The notes: generated by a model not told the origin, from the sequence alone. DNA of 64,000 nt from Parerythrobacter aestuarii (GCF_030140925.1 NZ_JARBWD010000001.1:2108001-2172000); one strand, 5' to 3'; shown: positions 44,832 through 53,734, counted from the stretch's first letter. A program made the numbers and translations.

Positions 44832-45350
44832 TCAGCCCTCGGACTTCTCTTCGCCAGCTTCTTCAGCCGGTGCTTCCTCAGCGGGAGCCTCTTCGGCAGC
44901 GGCTTCTTCAGCGGGAGCTTCTTCAGCAGCCGGAGCTTCCTCGGCGGCCACTTCTTCAACTGGAGCCTCTTCAACCGGAGCTTCAGCCGCTTCCTTGGCG
45001 GCTTCTTCGGCTTCGGCCAGCTTGGCAGCCTTTTCTTCAGCGCGTTCCTTGGCGGCTTCGCCCGGTTCGCCCTTCTGCGGGTTGTTGCGCGGCGCGCGCT
45101 CGAGGACGCCGGCGGCGTCGAGGAAGCGGTGGACGCGGTCACTCGGCTTGGCGCCGACGCTCAGCCAGTGGCGGGCGCGGTCTTCGTCGAGCTTGACGCG
45201 CTCGGCCGAATCCTTCGGCAGCATCGGGTTGTAGGTGCCGATCTGCTCAAGATATTTGCCGTCACGCGGCGAACGCACGTCGGCGACGACGATACGGTAG
45301 TAGGGGCGCTTCTTCGCACCACCGCGCGAAAGACGGATTGCAACTGCCAT
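44832..45350 (-). CDS. rpsP: 30S ribosomal protein S16 with long Ala/Glu tail
   Basis: A 172-residue S16, about twice the usual size. Residues 1-85 are the normal protein ([41 protein letters not shown]). Residues 86-172 are a low-complexity tail of Ala, Glu and Pro with repeats such as AEEAPAEEA. Such a tail cannot fit inside the 16S core and must project out. Extensions occur in related bacteria. First ribosomal gene after ffh. Confidence 0.96.
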   Translation of the reverse strand: MAVAIRLSRGGAKKRPYYRIVVADVRSPRDGKYLEQIGTYNPMLPKDSAERVKLDEDRARHWLSVGAKPSDRVHRFLDAAGVLERAPRNNPQKGEPGEAAKERAEEKAAKLAEAEEAAKEAAEAPVEEAPVEEVAAEEAPAAEEAPAEEAAAEEAPAEEAPAEEAGEEKSEG

Positions 45351-45388
45351 TATAACTTACCTTTCCAATTCAAATCACTGTAATTCGG

Positions 45389-46876
45389 TTATTTCTTGTT
45401 CAACATGTCACGCAGGTCGGGGGGCAGCGTATCGGGATCGACCGAAGGACCCTTGCCGCCGCCCGGGCCGCCGAGACCGGGAAGGTTGGGCATGCCGCCC
45501 CCGCCCATTCCCGGGATACCGCCGCCGCCGCCAAACATGGCAGCGAGGCCCTTGAGCCCGCCCATCTTGCGGATCTGCTTCATCGCGCGGGACATTTCCT
45601 GGTGCATCTTCAGCACCTTGTTCACTTCCTGCACCGAAGTGCCGGAGCCGGCCGCGACGCGCTTCTTGCGCTTGGCGTTGAGCAGTGCAGGATTGGCGCG
45701 TTCCTTGGGCGTCATCGAGCCGATCAGCGCGTCCATGTGGACCAGCACCTTGTCGTCCATGTCGCTGGCCGCCATCGCTGCCTTGGCTTTCTTCATGCCC
45801 GGCATCATACCCGCCAGCGCGCCCAGCCCGCCCATGTTCTGCATCTGCTTCAGCTGCATACGCAAATCGTTGAGGTCGAACTTGCCTTTCTCCATGCGCT
45901 TGGCGAGCGCTTCGGCTTCTTCGACCTTGATGGTCTCGGCAGCTTTTTCCACCAGCGAGACGACGTCGCCCATGCCGAGGATGCGGTCGGCCACGCGCGC
46001 CGGGTGGAAAGCCTCGATCGCATCGAGCTTCTCGCCGGTCCCGGCAAACTTGATCGGCTTGCCGGTGACCGCGCGCATGGAAAGCGCCGCACCGCCGCGG
46101 GCGTCGCCGTCCATCCGGGTGAGGATCACCCCGGTAAGCGGAACCTCGTCGGAGAAATTCTGCGCGACATTGACCGCGTCCTGCCCCGTCAGGCTGTCGA
46201 CGACCAGCAGCACTTCGGTCGGCGCGGAAACGCCGGCGACGGCCTTCATCTCGGCCATCAGCGCTTCATCGACATGCAGGCGGCCCGCAGTATCGAGCAG
46301 CAGCACGTCGACATTCTGCAGCTTGGCCGCTTCAAGCGCACGGCGGGCGATATCGACCGGCTGCTGGCCCTTGATGATCGGCAGTGTCGCGACTTCGACC
46401 TGCTCGCCCAGCACCGCCAGCTGCTCCTGCGCGGCCGGACGGTTGACGTCGAGCGAGGCCATCATCGGCTTCTTGCCGTGCTTCTCGCGGATATACTTGG
46501 CCAGCTTGGCGGTCGAGGTGGTCTTGCCCGAACCCTGCAGGCCGACCATCATGATCACGACCGGCGGGCGCGCGTTCAGGTCGAGCGGGACATGGCCCGC
46601 TTCGCCTTCATCGCCGCCGAGCATCGCTACCAGCTCGTCATTGACGATCTTGATGACCTGCTGGCCAGGCGTGACCGATTTCAGGACATTCTCGCCGACG
46701 GCCTTCTCTGTGACCTTGTCGATGAAGCTGCGGGCGACCGGCAGCGCGACATCCGCTTCGAGCAGCGCAATGCGCACTTCGCGCATGGCATCGCGCACAT
46801 CCTGCTCGCGCAGCGCACCCCGGCCGCGCAGGCGGTCGAAAGTGGCTCCAAGGCGATCGGACAATGCGTCGAACAT
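45389..46876 (-). CDS. ffh: signal recognition particle protein
   Basis: A 495-residue SRP GTPase that delivers membrane proteins to the translocon. N domain 1-95, G domain with GLQGSGKTT, DTAGR and TRMDGDARGG, then the M domain with methionine-rich helices (MGGLGALAGMMPGMKKAKAAM, first 20 residues shown) and a Gly/Met/Pro-rich C-terminus. No 4.5S RNA gene is seen nearby. It leads the minus-strand translation group and lies downstream of tRNA-Ala. Confidence 0.97.
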   Translation of the reverse strand: MFDALSDRLGATFDRLRGRGALREQDVRDAMREVRIALLEADVALPVARSFIDKVTEKAVGENVLKSVTPGQQVIKIVNDELVAMLGGDEGEAGHVPLDLNARPPVVIMMVGLQGSGKTTSTAKLAKYIREKHGKKPMMASLDVNRPAAQEQLAVLGEQVEVATLPIIKGQQPVDIARRALEAAKLQNVDVLLLDTAGRLHVDEALMAEMKAVAGVSAPTEVLLVVDSLTGQDAVNVAQNFSDEVPLTGVILTRMDGDARGGAALSMRAVTGKPIKFAGTGEKLDAIEAFHPARVADRILGMGDVVSLVEKAAETIKVEEAEALAKRMEKGKFDLNDLRMQLKQMQNMGGLGALAGMMPGMKKAKAAMAASDMDDKVLVHMDALIGSMTPKERANPALLNAKRKKRVAAGSGTSVQEVNKVLKMHQEMSRAMKQIRKMGGLKGLAAMFGGGGGIPGMGGGGMPNLPGLGGPGGGKGPSVDPDTLPPDLRDMLNKK

Positions 46877-46983
46877 GCGCTACTCAAACTCCTGTCAGCG
46901 CTGGCTGGGCGCCAAATGCAAAAAGCGCCGGCGGATGAAAACTCATCGGCCAGCGTGTGGTTTCGACCACAAAATCAATCAAG

Positions 46984-47059
46984 TGGTGGAGCCTAGCGGG
47001 GTCGAACCGCTGACCTCTACAATGCCATTGTAGCGCTCTACCAACTGAGCTAAGGCCCC
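46984..47059 (-). tRNA. tRNA-Ala (anticodon GGC)
   Basis: A full cloverleaf on the minus strand: acceptor GGGGCCT / AGGCTCC (one G-T pair), D arm GCTC / GAGC, anticodon stem CTACA / TGTAG with loop ATGGCAT, T arm AGCGG / CCGCT around TTCGACC. Anticodon GGC reads GCC. The CCA end is encoded (46984-46986). It reads codons heavily used in this G+C-rich genome. Confidence 0.96.
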
Positions 47060-47151
47060 GATCACTTGCTGTAGAGAGGCACCTTGGTTCGTGCCCCACC
47101 CTTGCGGGAAGCGCCCATTATAAAGGCCGCTTCCCCTTTGCAACAAGAAAA

Positions 47152-47478
47152 TCAGTTATCGTCGTCTCCGTCGTCGTCATTGCTGGTGGTGACGCCCAGA
47201 TCGTCATCCCCGCCAAGATCGACTTCGTTGTCCGGCGAATCATCGTCTTCGTCGACGTCGATGTCCAGATCGTCATCGCCAAGGTCGCTGTCGGCTTCCT
47301 TGTCCTTCTTCTTCTCGTCTTCCTCGAACGGAATTGGCTGCTTGGTCTTCAGCACCGGCTCCGGAGTCCACTCTTCGCCGCATTCGATGCAGGCGACAGG
47401 ATCTTCCTTGCCGAGGTCATAAAAGCGGGTACCGCATTTGGGGCAGCTACGCTTGGTGCCCCATTCTGGCTTGGCCAT
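47152..47478 (-). CDS. TIGR02300 family (FYDLN acid) protein
   Basis: A 108-residue protein: an N-terminal zinc-ribbon-like part with CPKCGTRFYDLGK and CIECGEEW (two CxxC pairs), then an Asp/Glu-rich tail to the end. This is the TIGR02300 family of Alphaproteobacteria, function unknown. The ATG faces aroA divergently, with 117 bases between. The family name comes from FYDLN; here it is FYDLG. Confidence 0.9.
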   Translation of the reverse strand: MAKPEWGTKRSCPKCGTRFYDLGKEDPVACIECGEEWTPEPVLKTKQPIPFEEDEKKKDKEADSDLGDDDLDIDVDEDDDSPDNEVDLGGDDDLGVTTSNDDDGDDDN

Positions 47479-47595
47479 GTCTCACTGTTCCTTTGGTCGG
47501 GCTGGCAAGATCACCGTGGCCCGCGAAAAATTCTCTTTCTTGATGGGTAGCAAAAGGCCCCGAATCAAGAGCGCGGCGCGCCTTGCCATAGGCCC

Positions 47596-48945
47596 ATGCC
47601 CCTGTCAAAGACCGCGCCCGTGATTGACCAGCCCGCCCCGCATCGTTTTTCCGCTTCCGGCCCGCTAAAGGGGCGCATTCGCGTGCCCGGCGACAAGTCG
47701 ATCAGCCATCGCTCGATCATGCTCGGCGCGCTGGCGGTGGGCGAGACGCGGGTGACCGGCCTGCTCGAAGGCGAAGACGTGATGGCGACCGCCGCCGCGA
47801 TGCGCAGCATGGGCGCGCGGGTCGAGAAGATCGGCGAAGAATGGCGTATCCACGGCGTTGGCGTGGGCGGGCTGCTGCAGCCGCAAGCGGCGCTCGACAT
47901 GGGTAACAGCGGCACATCGACCCGGCTGCTGATGGGCCTTGTCGCCAGCCACGGCGTCACCGCGACCTTCACCGGCGATGCCAGCCTTTCCAAGCGGCCG
48001 ATGGGCCGGGTGATCGAACCGCTCAGCCAGATGGGCGCGCAGTTCCATGGGTCTGCCGACGGCACACTGCCGCTGACCATGCAAGGCCTCTGCCCGGCCG
48101 TGCCGATCGAATACCGCCTGCCCGTCGCCAGCGCGCAGGTGAAGAGCGCAGTCATGCTGGCTGGCCTCAACACGCCGGGCATTACCACGGTGATCGAACC
48201 AGTTCCGACCCGCGATCATTCCGAACGAATGCTGCGCGGTTTCGGCGCAGATGTGGAAGTCGAGGAGATCGACGGTGAACGGATCATCCGCGTCCATGGC
48301 GATGCCGACCTCAGGCCGCAGACCATCGACGTGCCGGGCGATCCCTCTTCGGCGGCATTCTTTGTTGTTGCCGCCCTGTTAGTCGAAGGCAGCGACCTCG
48401 TGATCGAGAACGTCGGCCTCAACCCGACGCGCGCCGGACTTTTCGATGTGCTGCGCCAGATGGGTGGTAGCATCGAAGAACAGGACCGGCGCGAAGTCGG
48501 CGGCGAACCGGTCGCGGACCTTCGGGTGAAGCACTCGACGTTGACCGGTATCGATGTCGATCCGGCGATCGCACCGAGCATGATCGACGAATTCCCGGTC
48601 CTGTTCGTGGCCGCCTCGTTGGCAGAGGGTATCACGACCACCAGCGGACTCGAAGAGTTGCGGGTCAAGGAAAGCGACCGCCTCTCTGCCATGGCTGCCG
48701 CACTGACCGGCGCGGGCGCGCAGATCGAAGAGCGCGAGGACGGCCTCGTCATCACCGGCACTGGCGGCGAACCGCTGCGTGGCTCGTCCAACAGCCGCAC
48801 CAAGACCCTGCTCGACCACCGCATTGCCATGAGCATGGCCGTGTGCGGCCTCGCCAGCCGCGACGGGGTGGAAGTGGACGACACACGCCCGATCGCGACG
48901 AGCTTTCCTAATTTCGTGGCGCGGCTGGAAGGCGCGGCAAGCTGA
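47596..48945 (+). CDS. aroA: 3-phosphoshikimate 1-carboxyvinyltransferase (EPSP synthase, class II-like)
   Basis: A 449-residue EPSP synthase of the shikimate pathway. Class II marks are present: [10 protein letters not shown] (31-40), [17 protein letters not shown]. It closely resembles the Agrobacterium CP4 enzyme along its length. At the position of CP4 Ala100, the residue that blocks glyphosate, this protein has Gly106 (GNSGTST). First gene of aroA - CBU_0592-like - cmk - rpsA, with a TGATG overlap to the next. Confidence 0.95.
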   Translation: MPLSKTAPVIDQPAPHRFSASGPLKGRIRVPGDKSISHRSIMLGALAVGETRVTGLLEGEDVMATAAAMRSMGARVEKIGEEWRIHGVGVGGLLQPQAALDMGNSGTSTRLLMGLVASHGVTATFTGDASLSKRPMGRVIEPLSQMGAQFHGSADGTLPLTMQGLCPAVPIEYRLPVASAQVKSAVMLAGLNTPGITTVIEPVPTRDHSERMLRGFGADVEVEEIDGERIIRVHGDADLRPQTIDVPGDPSSAAFFVVAALLVEGSDLVIENVGLNPTRAGLFDVLRQMGGSIEEQDRREVGGEPVADLRVKHSTLTGIDVDPAIAPSMIDEFPVLFVAASLAEGITTTSGLEELRVKESDRLSAMAAALTGAGAQIEEREDGLVITGTGGEPLRGSSNSRTKTLLDHRIAMSMAVCGLASRDGVEVDDTRPIATSFPNFVARLEGAAS

Positions 48946-49199
48946 TGCCGCTCGATATCTTCTCGCTCATCGGCTTCGTCGGCACCGCCTGCATTATCGG
49001 CGCCTACGCCTATCTCACGCTCGACGACGCACCGAACCCCTATGTCCTGCACGGCACCAACCTCGCCGGCGCGGCGCTGCTGACAATTTCGCTGATCGTC
49101 CATACCAACTGGCCAAGCCTCGTGCTGGAAGGGTTCTGGGCTGTCATAGCAATCACCGGGCTGGTGAAGGCCGCCAGAACGCGTAAGACCGCGTCATGA
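48945..49199 (+). CDS. CBU_0592-like small membrane protein
   Basis: An 84-residue protein with three hydrophobic helices (LIGFVGTACIIGAYAYLTL; TNLAGAALLTISLIV; EGFWAVIAITGLVKA). It matches the small CBU_0592-like membrane domain, function unknown. Its start overlaps the aroA stop and its stop overlaps the cmk start (ATGA), so translation is coupled on both sides. Confidence 0.8.
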   Translation: MPLDIFSLIGFVGTACIIGAYAYLTLDDAPNPYVLHGTNLAGAALLTISLIVHTNWPSLVLEGFWAVIAITGLVKAARTRKTAS

Positions 49200-49816
49200 T
49201 CATCGCAGTCGACGGTCCCACCGCCTCTGGCAAAGGCACCATCGCTCAGGCACTGGCCGAGCATTTCGGCTTGCCACATCTCGATACCGGGCTGCTCTAT
49301 CGCGCGGTTGGGCGGCAGGTGGCGATCAATGATGGCGATGCAGACGATCCCGCCCAGGCGCTGGCGGCGTGCGACTTTCCCGATGAGCTGCTGGACGATC
49401 CGGCGCTGCGTTCGGAAGAAACCGGCGGGCTCGCGAGCCGGGTATCGGTCCATCCTGCGGTGCGTCAGGCTCTGTTCGAGCGGCAGCGGGCCTTTGCCAC
49501 TCAGCCGGAAGGCGCGGTACTCGACGGGCGCGACATTGGCACGGTGATCGCGCCGGAAGCCGAAGTGAAGCTCTATGTCACCGCCAGCGTGCAGGAACGC
49601 GCACGGCGGCGGTGGCTGGAGATGACCGGTCGCGAAGTCGAAATCAGCCTCGACGCGATCGAACAGGATATTGCCAAGCGGGACGCGCGCGATATCGGCC
49701 GTGCCGATGCTCCACTGCGCGCTGCGCCTGACGCACTGGTGTTCGATACCAGCCACTTCGACCGCGATCAGGCAATTGCCGAGGCAATTGCGGCGGTGGA
49801 GGCGGCGCTGGCATAG
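49196..49816 (+). CDS. cmk: cytidylate kinase
   Basis: A 206-residue nucleoside monophosphate kinase that phosphorylates CMP and dCMP: P-loop DGPTASGKGT (6-15), LDTGLLYRAV, and GRDIGTVIAPEAEVKLYV with the CMP-binding Arg/Asp. The cmk-rpsA order is conserved in many bacteria. The length is slightly short for the family but complete. Confidence 0.95.
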   Translation: MIIAVDGPTASGKGTIAQALAEHFGLPHLDTGLLYRAVGRQVAINDGDADDPAQALAACDFPDELLDDPALRSEETGGLASRVSVHPAVRQALFERQRAFATQPEGAVLDGRDIGTVIAPEAEVKLYVTASVQERARRRWLEMTGREVEISLDAIEQDIAKRDARDIGRADAPLRAAPDALVFDTSHFDRDQAIAEAIAAVEAALA

Positions 49817-49990
49817 CCCGCACCGCAAGCCGCATTTTCCTTGCTTTCCGCTCGCCTTTGGCCTAGGCGCGCGCCCGTTCTGGAAATCGCTGGATGGAAA
49901 GAACCTCTGCGCTGGCATGCGGCCTCGCGGAGATGTCGGCCTCTTGCCCCGTAAGCCCACGCAATCGTGCGCGGGAGACGGAGAAAGACC

Positions 49991-50005
49991 CGGAGAAAAA
50001 CTCCG
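49991..50005 (+). promoter_or_regulatory. leader hairpin before rpsA
   Basis: CGGAG, loop AAAAA, CTCCG: a perfect 5-base stem whose all-A loop is 38 bases before the rpsA ATG. The 226-base cmk-rpsA gap has no strong Shine-Dalgarno next to the start. In E. coli the S1 leader is also structured without a good ribosome site and S1 represses it; a similar feedback here is inference. I see nothing else in the gap. Confidence 0.4.
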
Positions 50006-50042
50006 TGGCCGGTAGCAAACAGTAAACGGGATACCCCAACCT

Positions 50043-51749
50043 ATGGCAACTTCTGCCAACCCTACGCGCGACGATTTCGAAGCGCTTCTTAACGAACAAC
50101 TCGGCGGTGCAGGCGAAGAAGGCTTTGAAGGCCGCGTCGTCAAAGGCACCGTGACCGCGATCGAAAACGGTTTTGCGATCGTGGATGTCGGCCTCAAGAG
50201 CGAAGGCCGCATCGATCTCAAGGAATTCATGCGCGTCGATGACGAGCACGGCCTGTCGGTCGGCAGCGAAGTCGAAGTGTTCGTCGACCGCGTCGAAAAC
50301 GCCGACGGCGAAGCGATGCTGTCGCGCGACCGCGCCCGCCGCGAAGCCGCGTGGGACAAGCTGGAAAGCGAATTCGGCGAAGGCAAGCGCGTCGAAGGTC
50401 GTATCTTCGGCCGCGTCAAGGGCGGCTTCACCGTCGACCTCGACGGCGCCGTGGCGTTCCTGCCCGGCTCGCAGGTCGATATCCGCCCGGTACGTGACGT
50501 TACCCCGCTGATGGACCAGCCGCAGCCGTTCCAGATCCTCAAGATGGACCGTCGCCGCGGCAACATCGTTGTCTCGCGTCGCGCCGTGCTCGAAGAAACC
50601 CGCGCCGAACAGCGCAGCGAGCTGATCAGCGATCTCGCTGAAGGCCAGGTTATCGATGGTGTCGTCAAGAACATCACCGATTACGGTGCGTTCGTCGACC
50701 TCGGCGGCATCGACGGCCTGCTGCATGTCACCGACATGAGCTACAAGCGCGTCAACCACCCGAGCGAAGTGATCGAGATCGGCCAGACCGTGACCGTCCA
50801 GATCGTTCGCATCAACGAAGACACCCAGCGCATCAGCCTCGGCATGAAGCAGCTGGAGTCGGATCCGTGGGATGGCGTCTCGGCCAAGTATCCGGTGGGC
50901 ATGAAGCTGACCGGTACTGTCACCAACATTACCGAATACGGTGCGTTCGTGGAGCTGGAGCCGGGCATCGAAGGCCTGGTCCACGTCAGCGAAATGAGCT
51001 GGACCAAGAAGAACGTCCACCCGGGCAAGATCGTTTCGACCTCGCAGGAAGTCGAAGTCATGGTGCTCGAAGTCGACAGCGACAAGCGCCGCATCAGCCT
51101 CGGCCTCAAGCAGGCCCAGCGCAACCCGTGGGAAGAGTTCGCCGAGAAGCATCCGATGGGCACCGAAGTCGAAGGCGAAGTCAAGAACGCCACCGAATTC
51201 GGCCTCTTCATCGGCCTCGACGGCGATGTCGACGGCATGGTCCACATGTCGGATATCGCCTGGGGCATCTCGGGCGAAGACGCGCTGGCGCTCCACCGCA
51301 AGGGTGAGATGGTCAAGGCCGTCGTGCTCGACGTCGACACCGACAAGGAGCGCATCAGCCTCGGCATGAAGCAGCTCGAAAAGGGTGCGCCGTCGGCCGA
51401 TGGCGCCGATGCCAGCAGCCTGCGCAAGAACCAGACCGTCACCGTCACTGTCCTCGAAGTCCGCGATGGCGGCCTCGAAGTGCAGGTTGGCGAAGACGGC
51501 GCGACCGGCTTCATCAAGCGGAGCGACCTCGGCCGCGACCGCGACGAGCAGCGTACCGATCGTTTCCAGCCGGGTGCGAAGGTCGATGCCATGGTCATCG
51601 GCTTCGACCGTTCGAAGAAGCCCAACTTCTCGATCAAGGCGCGCCAGATCGCCGAAGAGAAGGAAGCTGTGGCACAGTTCGGCTCGTCCGATTCGGGTGC
51701 ATCGCTGGGCGACATCCTCGGCGAAGCGCTGAAGAAGAAGGAAGATTAA
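50043..51749 (+). CDS. rpsA: 30S ribosomal protein S1
   Basis: A 568-residue S1 with six S1 (OB-fold) repeats at roughly 35-100, 118-180, 203-270, 288-358, 375-445 and 462-535. Typical repeat text: ITDYGAFVDLGGIDGLLHVTD, ITEYGAFVELEPGIEGLVHV (each at most 20 residues cited). It unfolds mRNA at the ribosome. Followed by a family A repeat and an intrinsic terminator. Confidence 0.97.
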   Translation: MATSANPTRDDFEALLNEQLGGAGEEGFEGRVVKGTVTAIENGFAIVDVGLKSEGRIDLKEFMRVDDEHGLSVGSEVEVFVDRVENADGEAMLSRDRARREAAWDKLESEFGEGKRVEGRIFGRVKGGFTVDLDGAVAFLPGSQVDIRPVRDVTPLMDQPQPFQILKMDRRRGNIVVSRRAVLEETRAEQRSELISDLAEGQVIDGVVKNITDYGAFVDLGGIDGLLHVTDMSYKRVNHPSEVIEIGQTVTVQIVRINEDTQRISLGMKQLESDPWDGVSAKYPVGMKLTGTVTNITEYGAFVELEPGIEGLVHVSEMSWTKKNVHPGKIVSTSQEVEVMVLEVDSDKRRISLGLKQAQRNPWEEFAEKHPMGTEVEGEVKNATEFGLFIGLDGDVDGMVHMSDIAWGISGEDALALHRKGEMVKAVVLDVDTDKERISLGMKQLEKGAPSADGADASSLRKNQTVTVTVLEVRDGGLEVQVGEDGATGFIKRSDLGRDRDEQRTDRFQPGAKVDAMVIGFDRSKKPNFSIKARQIAEEKEAVAQFGSSDSGASLGDILGEALKKKED

Positions 51750-51758
51750 GGTTGGCAC

Positions 51759-51834
51759 GAGCCCCCGCGCAGGCGGGGGCCTCAAGCCACCTGGTCCAAG
51801 CCATGCGGAGACCCCCGCCTGCGCGGGGGATCAC
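51759..51834. repeat. paired-hairpin repeat, family A copy 2
   Basis: Left hairpin 51761-51780 (GCCCCCG / CGGGGGC), right hairpin 51812-51829 (CCCCCGC / GCGGGGG), spacer about 31 bases, end TCAC. Layout as at 14026-14104, but the stem bases differ and remain paired. It lies 9 bases after the rpsA stop, ahead of the terminator. Confidence 0.88.
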
Positions 51835-51844
51835 AGCCAGAATC

Positions 51845-51874
51845 AGGCCCGCCCTCATTGCGAGTGGCGGGCCT
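51845..51874 (+). terminator. intrinsic terminator after rpsA
   Basis: AGGCCCGCC (51845-51853) pairs with GGCGGGCCT (51866-51874) around a 12-base loop; TTTCTC follows. It ends the aroA-cmk-rpsA transcript. Confidence 0.85.
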
Positions 51875-51908
51875 TTTCTCATGCGAGCAGAGGGAGTAGG
51901 CTCACACC

Positions 51909-52664
51909 ATGCTGACGATCCACCAATTCCCCTGCCTGTCCGACAATTACGGGTATTTGCTCCACGATACCGACAGCCATGAGACTGTCGCCATCGATAC
52001 GCCCGATGCGCAGGAGTATCTCAAACAGGCTGAGCTCAAGGGATGGCGGATCACGCAGATCTGGAACACCCATTGGCACCCCGACCATGCCGGCGGGAAC
52101 AAGGCCATTGTCGAGGCCACCGGAGCGACCATCGTCGCCCCGCAGGAGGTCGAAAGGATTTCCTCGATCGACCGCGTGGTGGCGCATGGCGATACCGTGT
52201 CCATAGGAGCCCACACCGCGCATGTGATCGATGTCAGCGGGCACACCAATGGCCACGTCGCCTTTCACCTGCCCGATGCGGGCATCGCGTTCGTCGGCGA
52301 CAGCGTGTTCGCGCTCGGCTGCGGGCGGATGTTCGAAGGCGAGCCGCAGCAGTTCTGGGACAGCCTCAGCCGGATCAGGGCGCTGCCGGGCGAGACCATG
52401 CTCTATTGCGCGCATGAATACACCGCCTCGAACGCGAAGTTTGCCAGCCATGCCGATCCCGACAACGCCGCCCTCGCCGCCTATGTCGAGGAGATCGCTG
52501 CCAAGCGGGCGAAGGACGAACCCACCGTACCGACCCAGCTGGCGCGCGAACTCGACACCAACCCTTTCCTGCGAGCCGACGATCCGGTGCTGGCGGCAAA
52601 ATGGGGCGGCTCGACACCCGCTGAAACCTTTGCCGCGCTACGGGCTGGCAAGGACAATTTCTAG
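51909..52664 (+). CDS. gloB: hydroxyacylglutathione hydrolase (glyoxalase II)
   Basis: A 251-residue metallo-beta-lactamase-fold enzyme that hydrolyses S-lactoylglutathione. Zinc motif THWHPDHAGGN (about 54-64), GHTNGHV, GDSVFALGCGRMFEG and the C-terminal substrate-binding CAHEYTASNAKFA. The length matches GloB. It starts shortly after the rpsA terminator and is followed 4 bases later by an MDR oxidoreductase, probably in the same transcript. Confidence 0.94.
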   Translation: MLTIHQFPCLSDNYGYLLHDTDSHETVAIDTPDAQEYLKQAELKGWRITQIWNTHWHPDHAGGNKAIVEATGATIVAPQEVERISSIDRVVAHGDTVSIGAHTAHVIDVSGHTNGHVAFHLPDAGIAFVGDSVFALGCGRMFEGEPQQFWDSLSRIRALPGETMLYCAHEYTASNAKFASHADPDNAALAAYVEEIAAKRAKDEPTVPTQLARELDTNPFLRADDPVLAAKWGGSTPAETFAALRAGKDNF

Positions 52665-52668
52665 CCAC

Positions 52669-53643
52669 ATGAAGGCCCTGCGCGTCCAGCACCTGTCCGA
52701 GGACCTCTCGGGCGTCGAACTGGTCGACTTGCCCAAGCCCGAGCGCGGCCCAGGCGAAGTCCTTGTTCGCGTGCGGGCTGCCTCGCTCAACTTCCCCGAC
52801 CTGCTGATGACGCGAGGCGCATACCAGTTCAAACCCGAGCCGCCCTTTATCAGCGGGATGGAGCTCGCCGGCGAAGTGGTCGAAGCAGATACCGATAGCG
52901 GCTTCGCGCCGGGCGCTCACGTGATGGGCGGCGCAAAGACCGGGGGATTCGCCGAGTTCGCCTGCGTCCCCGCCCGCTCGCTTCGCAAAGTGCCCGAGGG
53001 CGTGTCGCTGGCGGCCGCTTCATCCATGGGCGCGGCGTATTCCACCGCCTACACCGGGCTGGTCGAGCTTGGCGGGCTGAAGGAGGGTCAGACGGTGCTG
53101 GCACATGGAGCCAGCGGCGGGGTGGGCCTTGCCACCTGCGATCTGGCCAAGGCGCTGGGCGCGAGGGTTATTGCCGCCACGCACCGCGCGGACAAGCTGG
53201 ACGCGCTCAAGGCAGCCTCAGGCGCGCACCATGTCATCCTCAACACTGGGCGTTTCCGCGAAGAGGTGAGCAAGCTGACGGGTGGCAGGCTGTGCGACCT
53301 CGTGTTCGACACCGTCGGCGGCGACGTTTTCGATGAAAGCACCCGCTGCGTCGCCTTCGGCGGCAAACTGCTGGTCGTGGGCTTCGTTGCCGGGCGGATA
53401 CCGGAGATTGCGGTCAATATCCCGCTGATCAAGGGATTCTCGGTCGTCGGAGTTCGCGCCGGAGAATATGGCCGCCGCTTCCCCGATCGCGGGGCCCGGA
53501 TCATGGCCGAGGTTGCAAAGCTGGCAAGCGCGGGGAAAATCACGCCGCATATCGACCGAACTCTGCCGCTCGAGCGCTGGCGCGAAGCCTTCGACGCGAT
53601 GGCCGGCGGCGAGTTGATCGGAAAAGTGGTGCTGGAGCCTTAG
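52669..53643 (+). CDS. NADPH:quinone oxidoreductase-like MDR protein
   Basis: A 324-residue zinc-free MDR reductase: GroES-like N-half (VRAASLNFPDLLMTRG), cofactor loop AHGASGGVGLATCDLAK near 143, DTVGGDVFDES and GRIPEIAVNIPLIKGFSVVG. Typical of quinone oxidoreductases reducing enones or quinones with NADPH. ATG at 52669 is 4 bases after gloB, giving a small detoxification operon by context. Confidence 0.87.
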   Translation: MKALRVQHLSEDLSGVELVDLPKPERGPGEVLVRVRAASLNFPDLLMTRGAYQFKPEPPFISGMELAGEVVEADTDSGFAPGAHVMGGAKTGGFAEFACVPARSLRKVPEGVSLAAASSMGAAYSTAYTGLVELGGLKEGQTVLAHGASGGVGLATCDLAKALGARVIAATHRADKLDALKAASGAHHVILNTGRFREEVSKLTGGRLCDLVFDTVGGDVFDESTRCVAFGGKLLVVGFVAGRIPEIAVNIPLIKGFSVVGVRAGEYGRRFPDRGARIMAEVAKLASAGKITPHIDRTLPLERWREAFDAMAGGELIGKVVLEP

Positions 53644-53651
53644 GAGAGCTG

Positions 53652-53728
53652 TGAGTCCCAGCGCAGGCTGGGACCTTCTCGGAGCCTGGCCCTGGTGGCA
53701 AGAGACCCCAACCTTCGCTGGGGATCAC
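53652..53728. repeat. paired-hairpin repeat, family A copy 3
   Basis: Left hairpin 53655-53674 (GTCCCAGC / GCTGGGAC), right hairpin 53706-53723 (CCCCAAC / GCTGGGG, one mismatch), end ATCAC. Compared with copies 1 and 2, C-G pairs have become A-T pairs on both sides of the stem. It lies between convergent operons. Confidence 0.85.
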
Positions 53729-53734
53729 CGAATG

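Noticed and set aside
45396-47033. A 545-codon plus-strand frame opposite ffh
   Set aside because: Ser/Pro/Arg-rich translation with no family; it also crosses the tRNA-Ala gene. Shadow of ffh.
8429-53728. The repeats as a CRISPR array
   Set aside because: Copies are single, scattered, of several families and internally inverted; there are no regularly spaced direct repeats and no cas genes.
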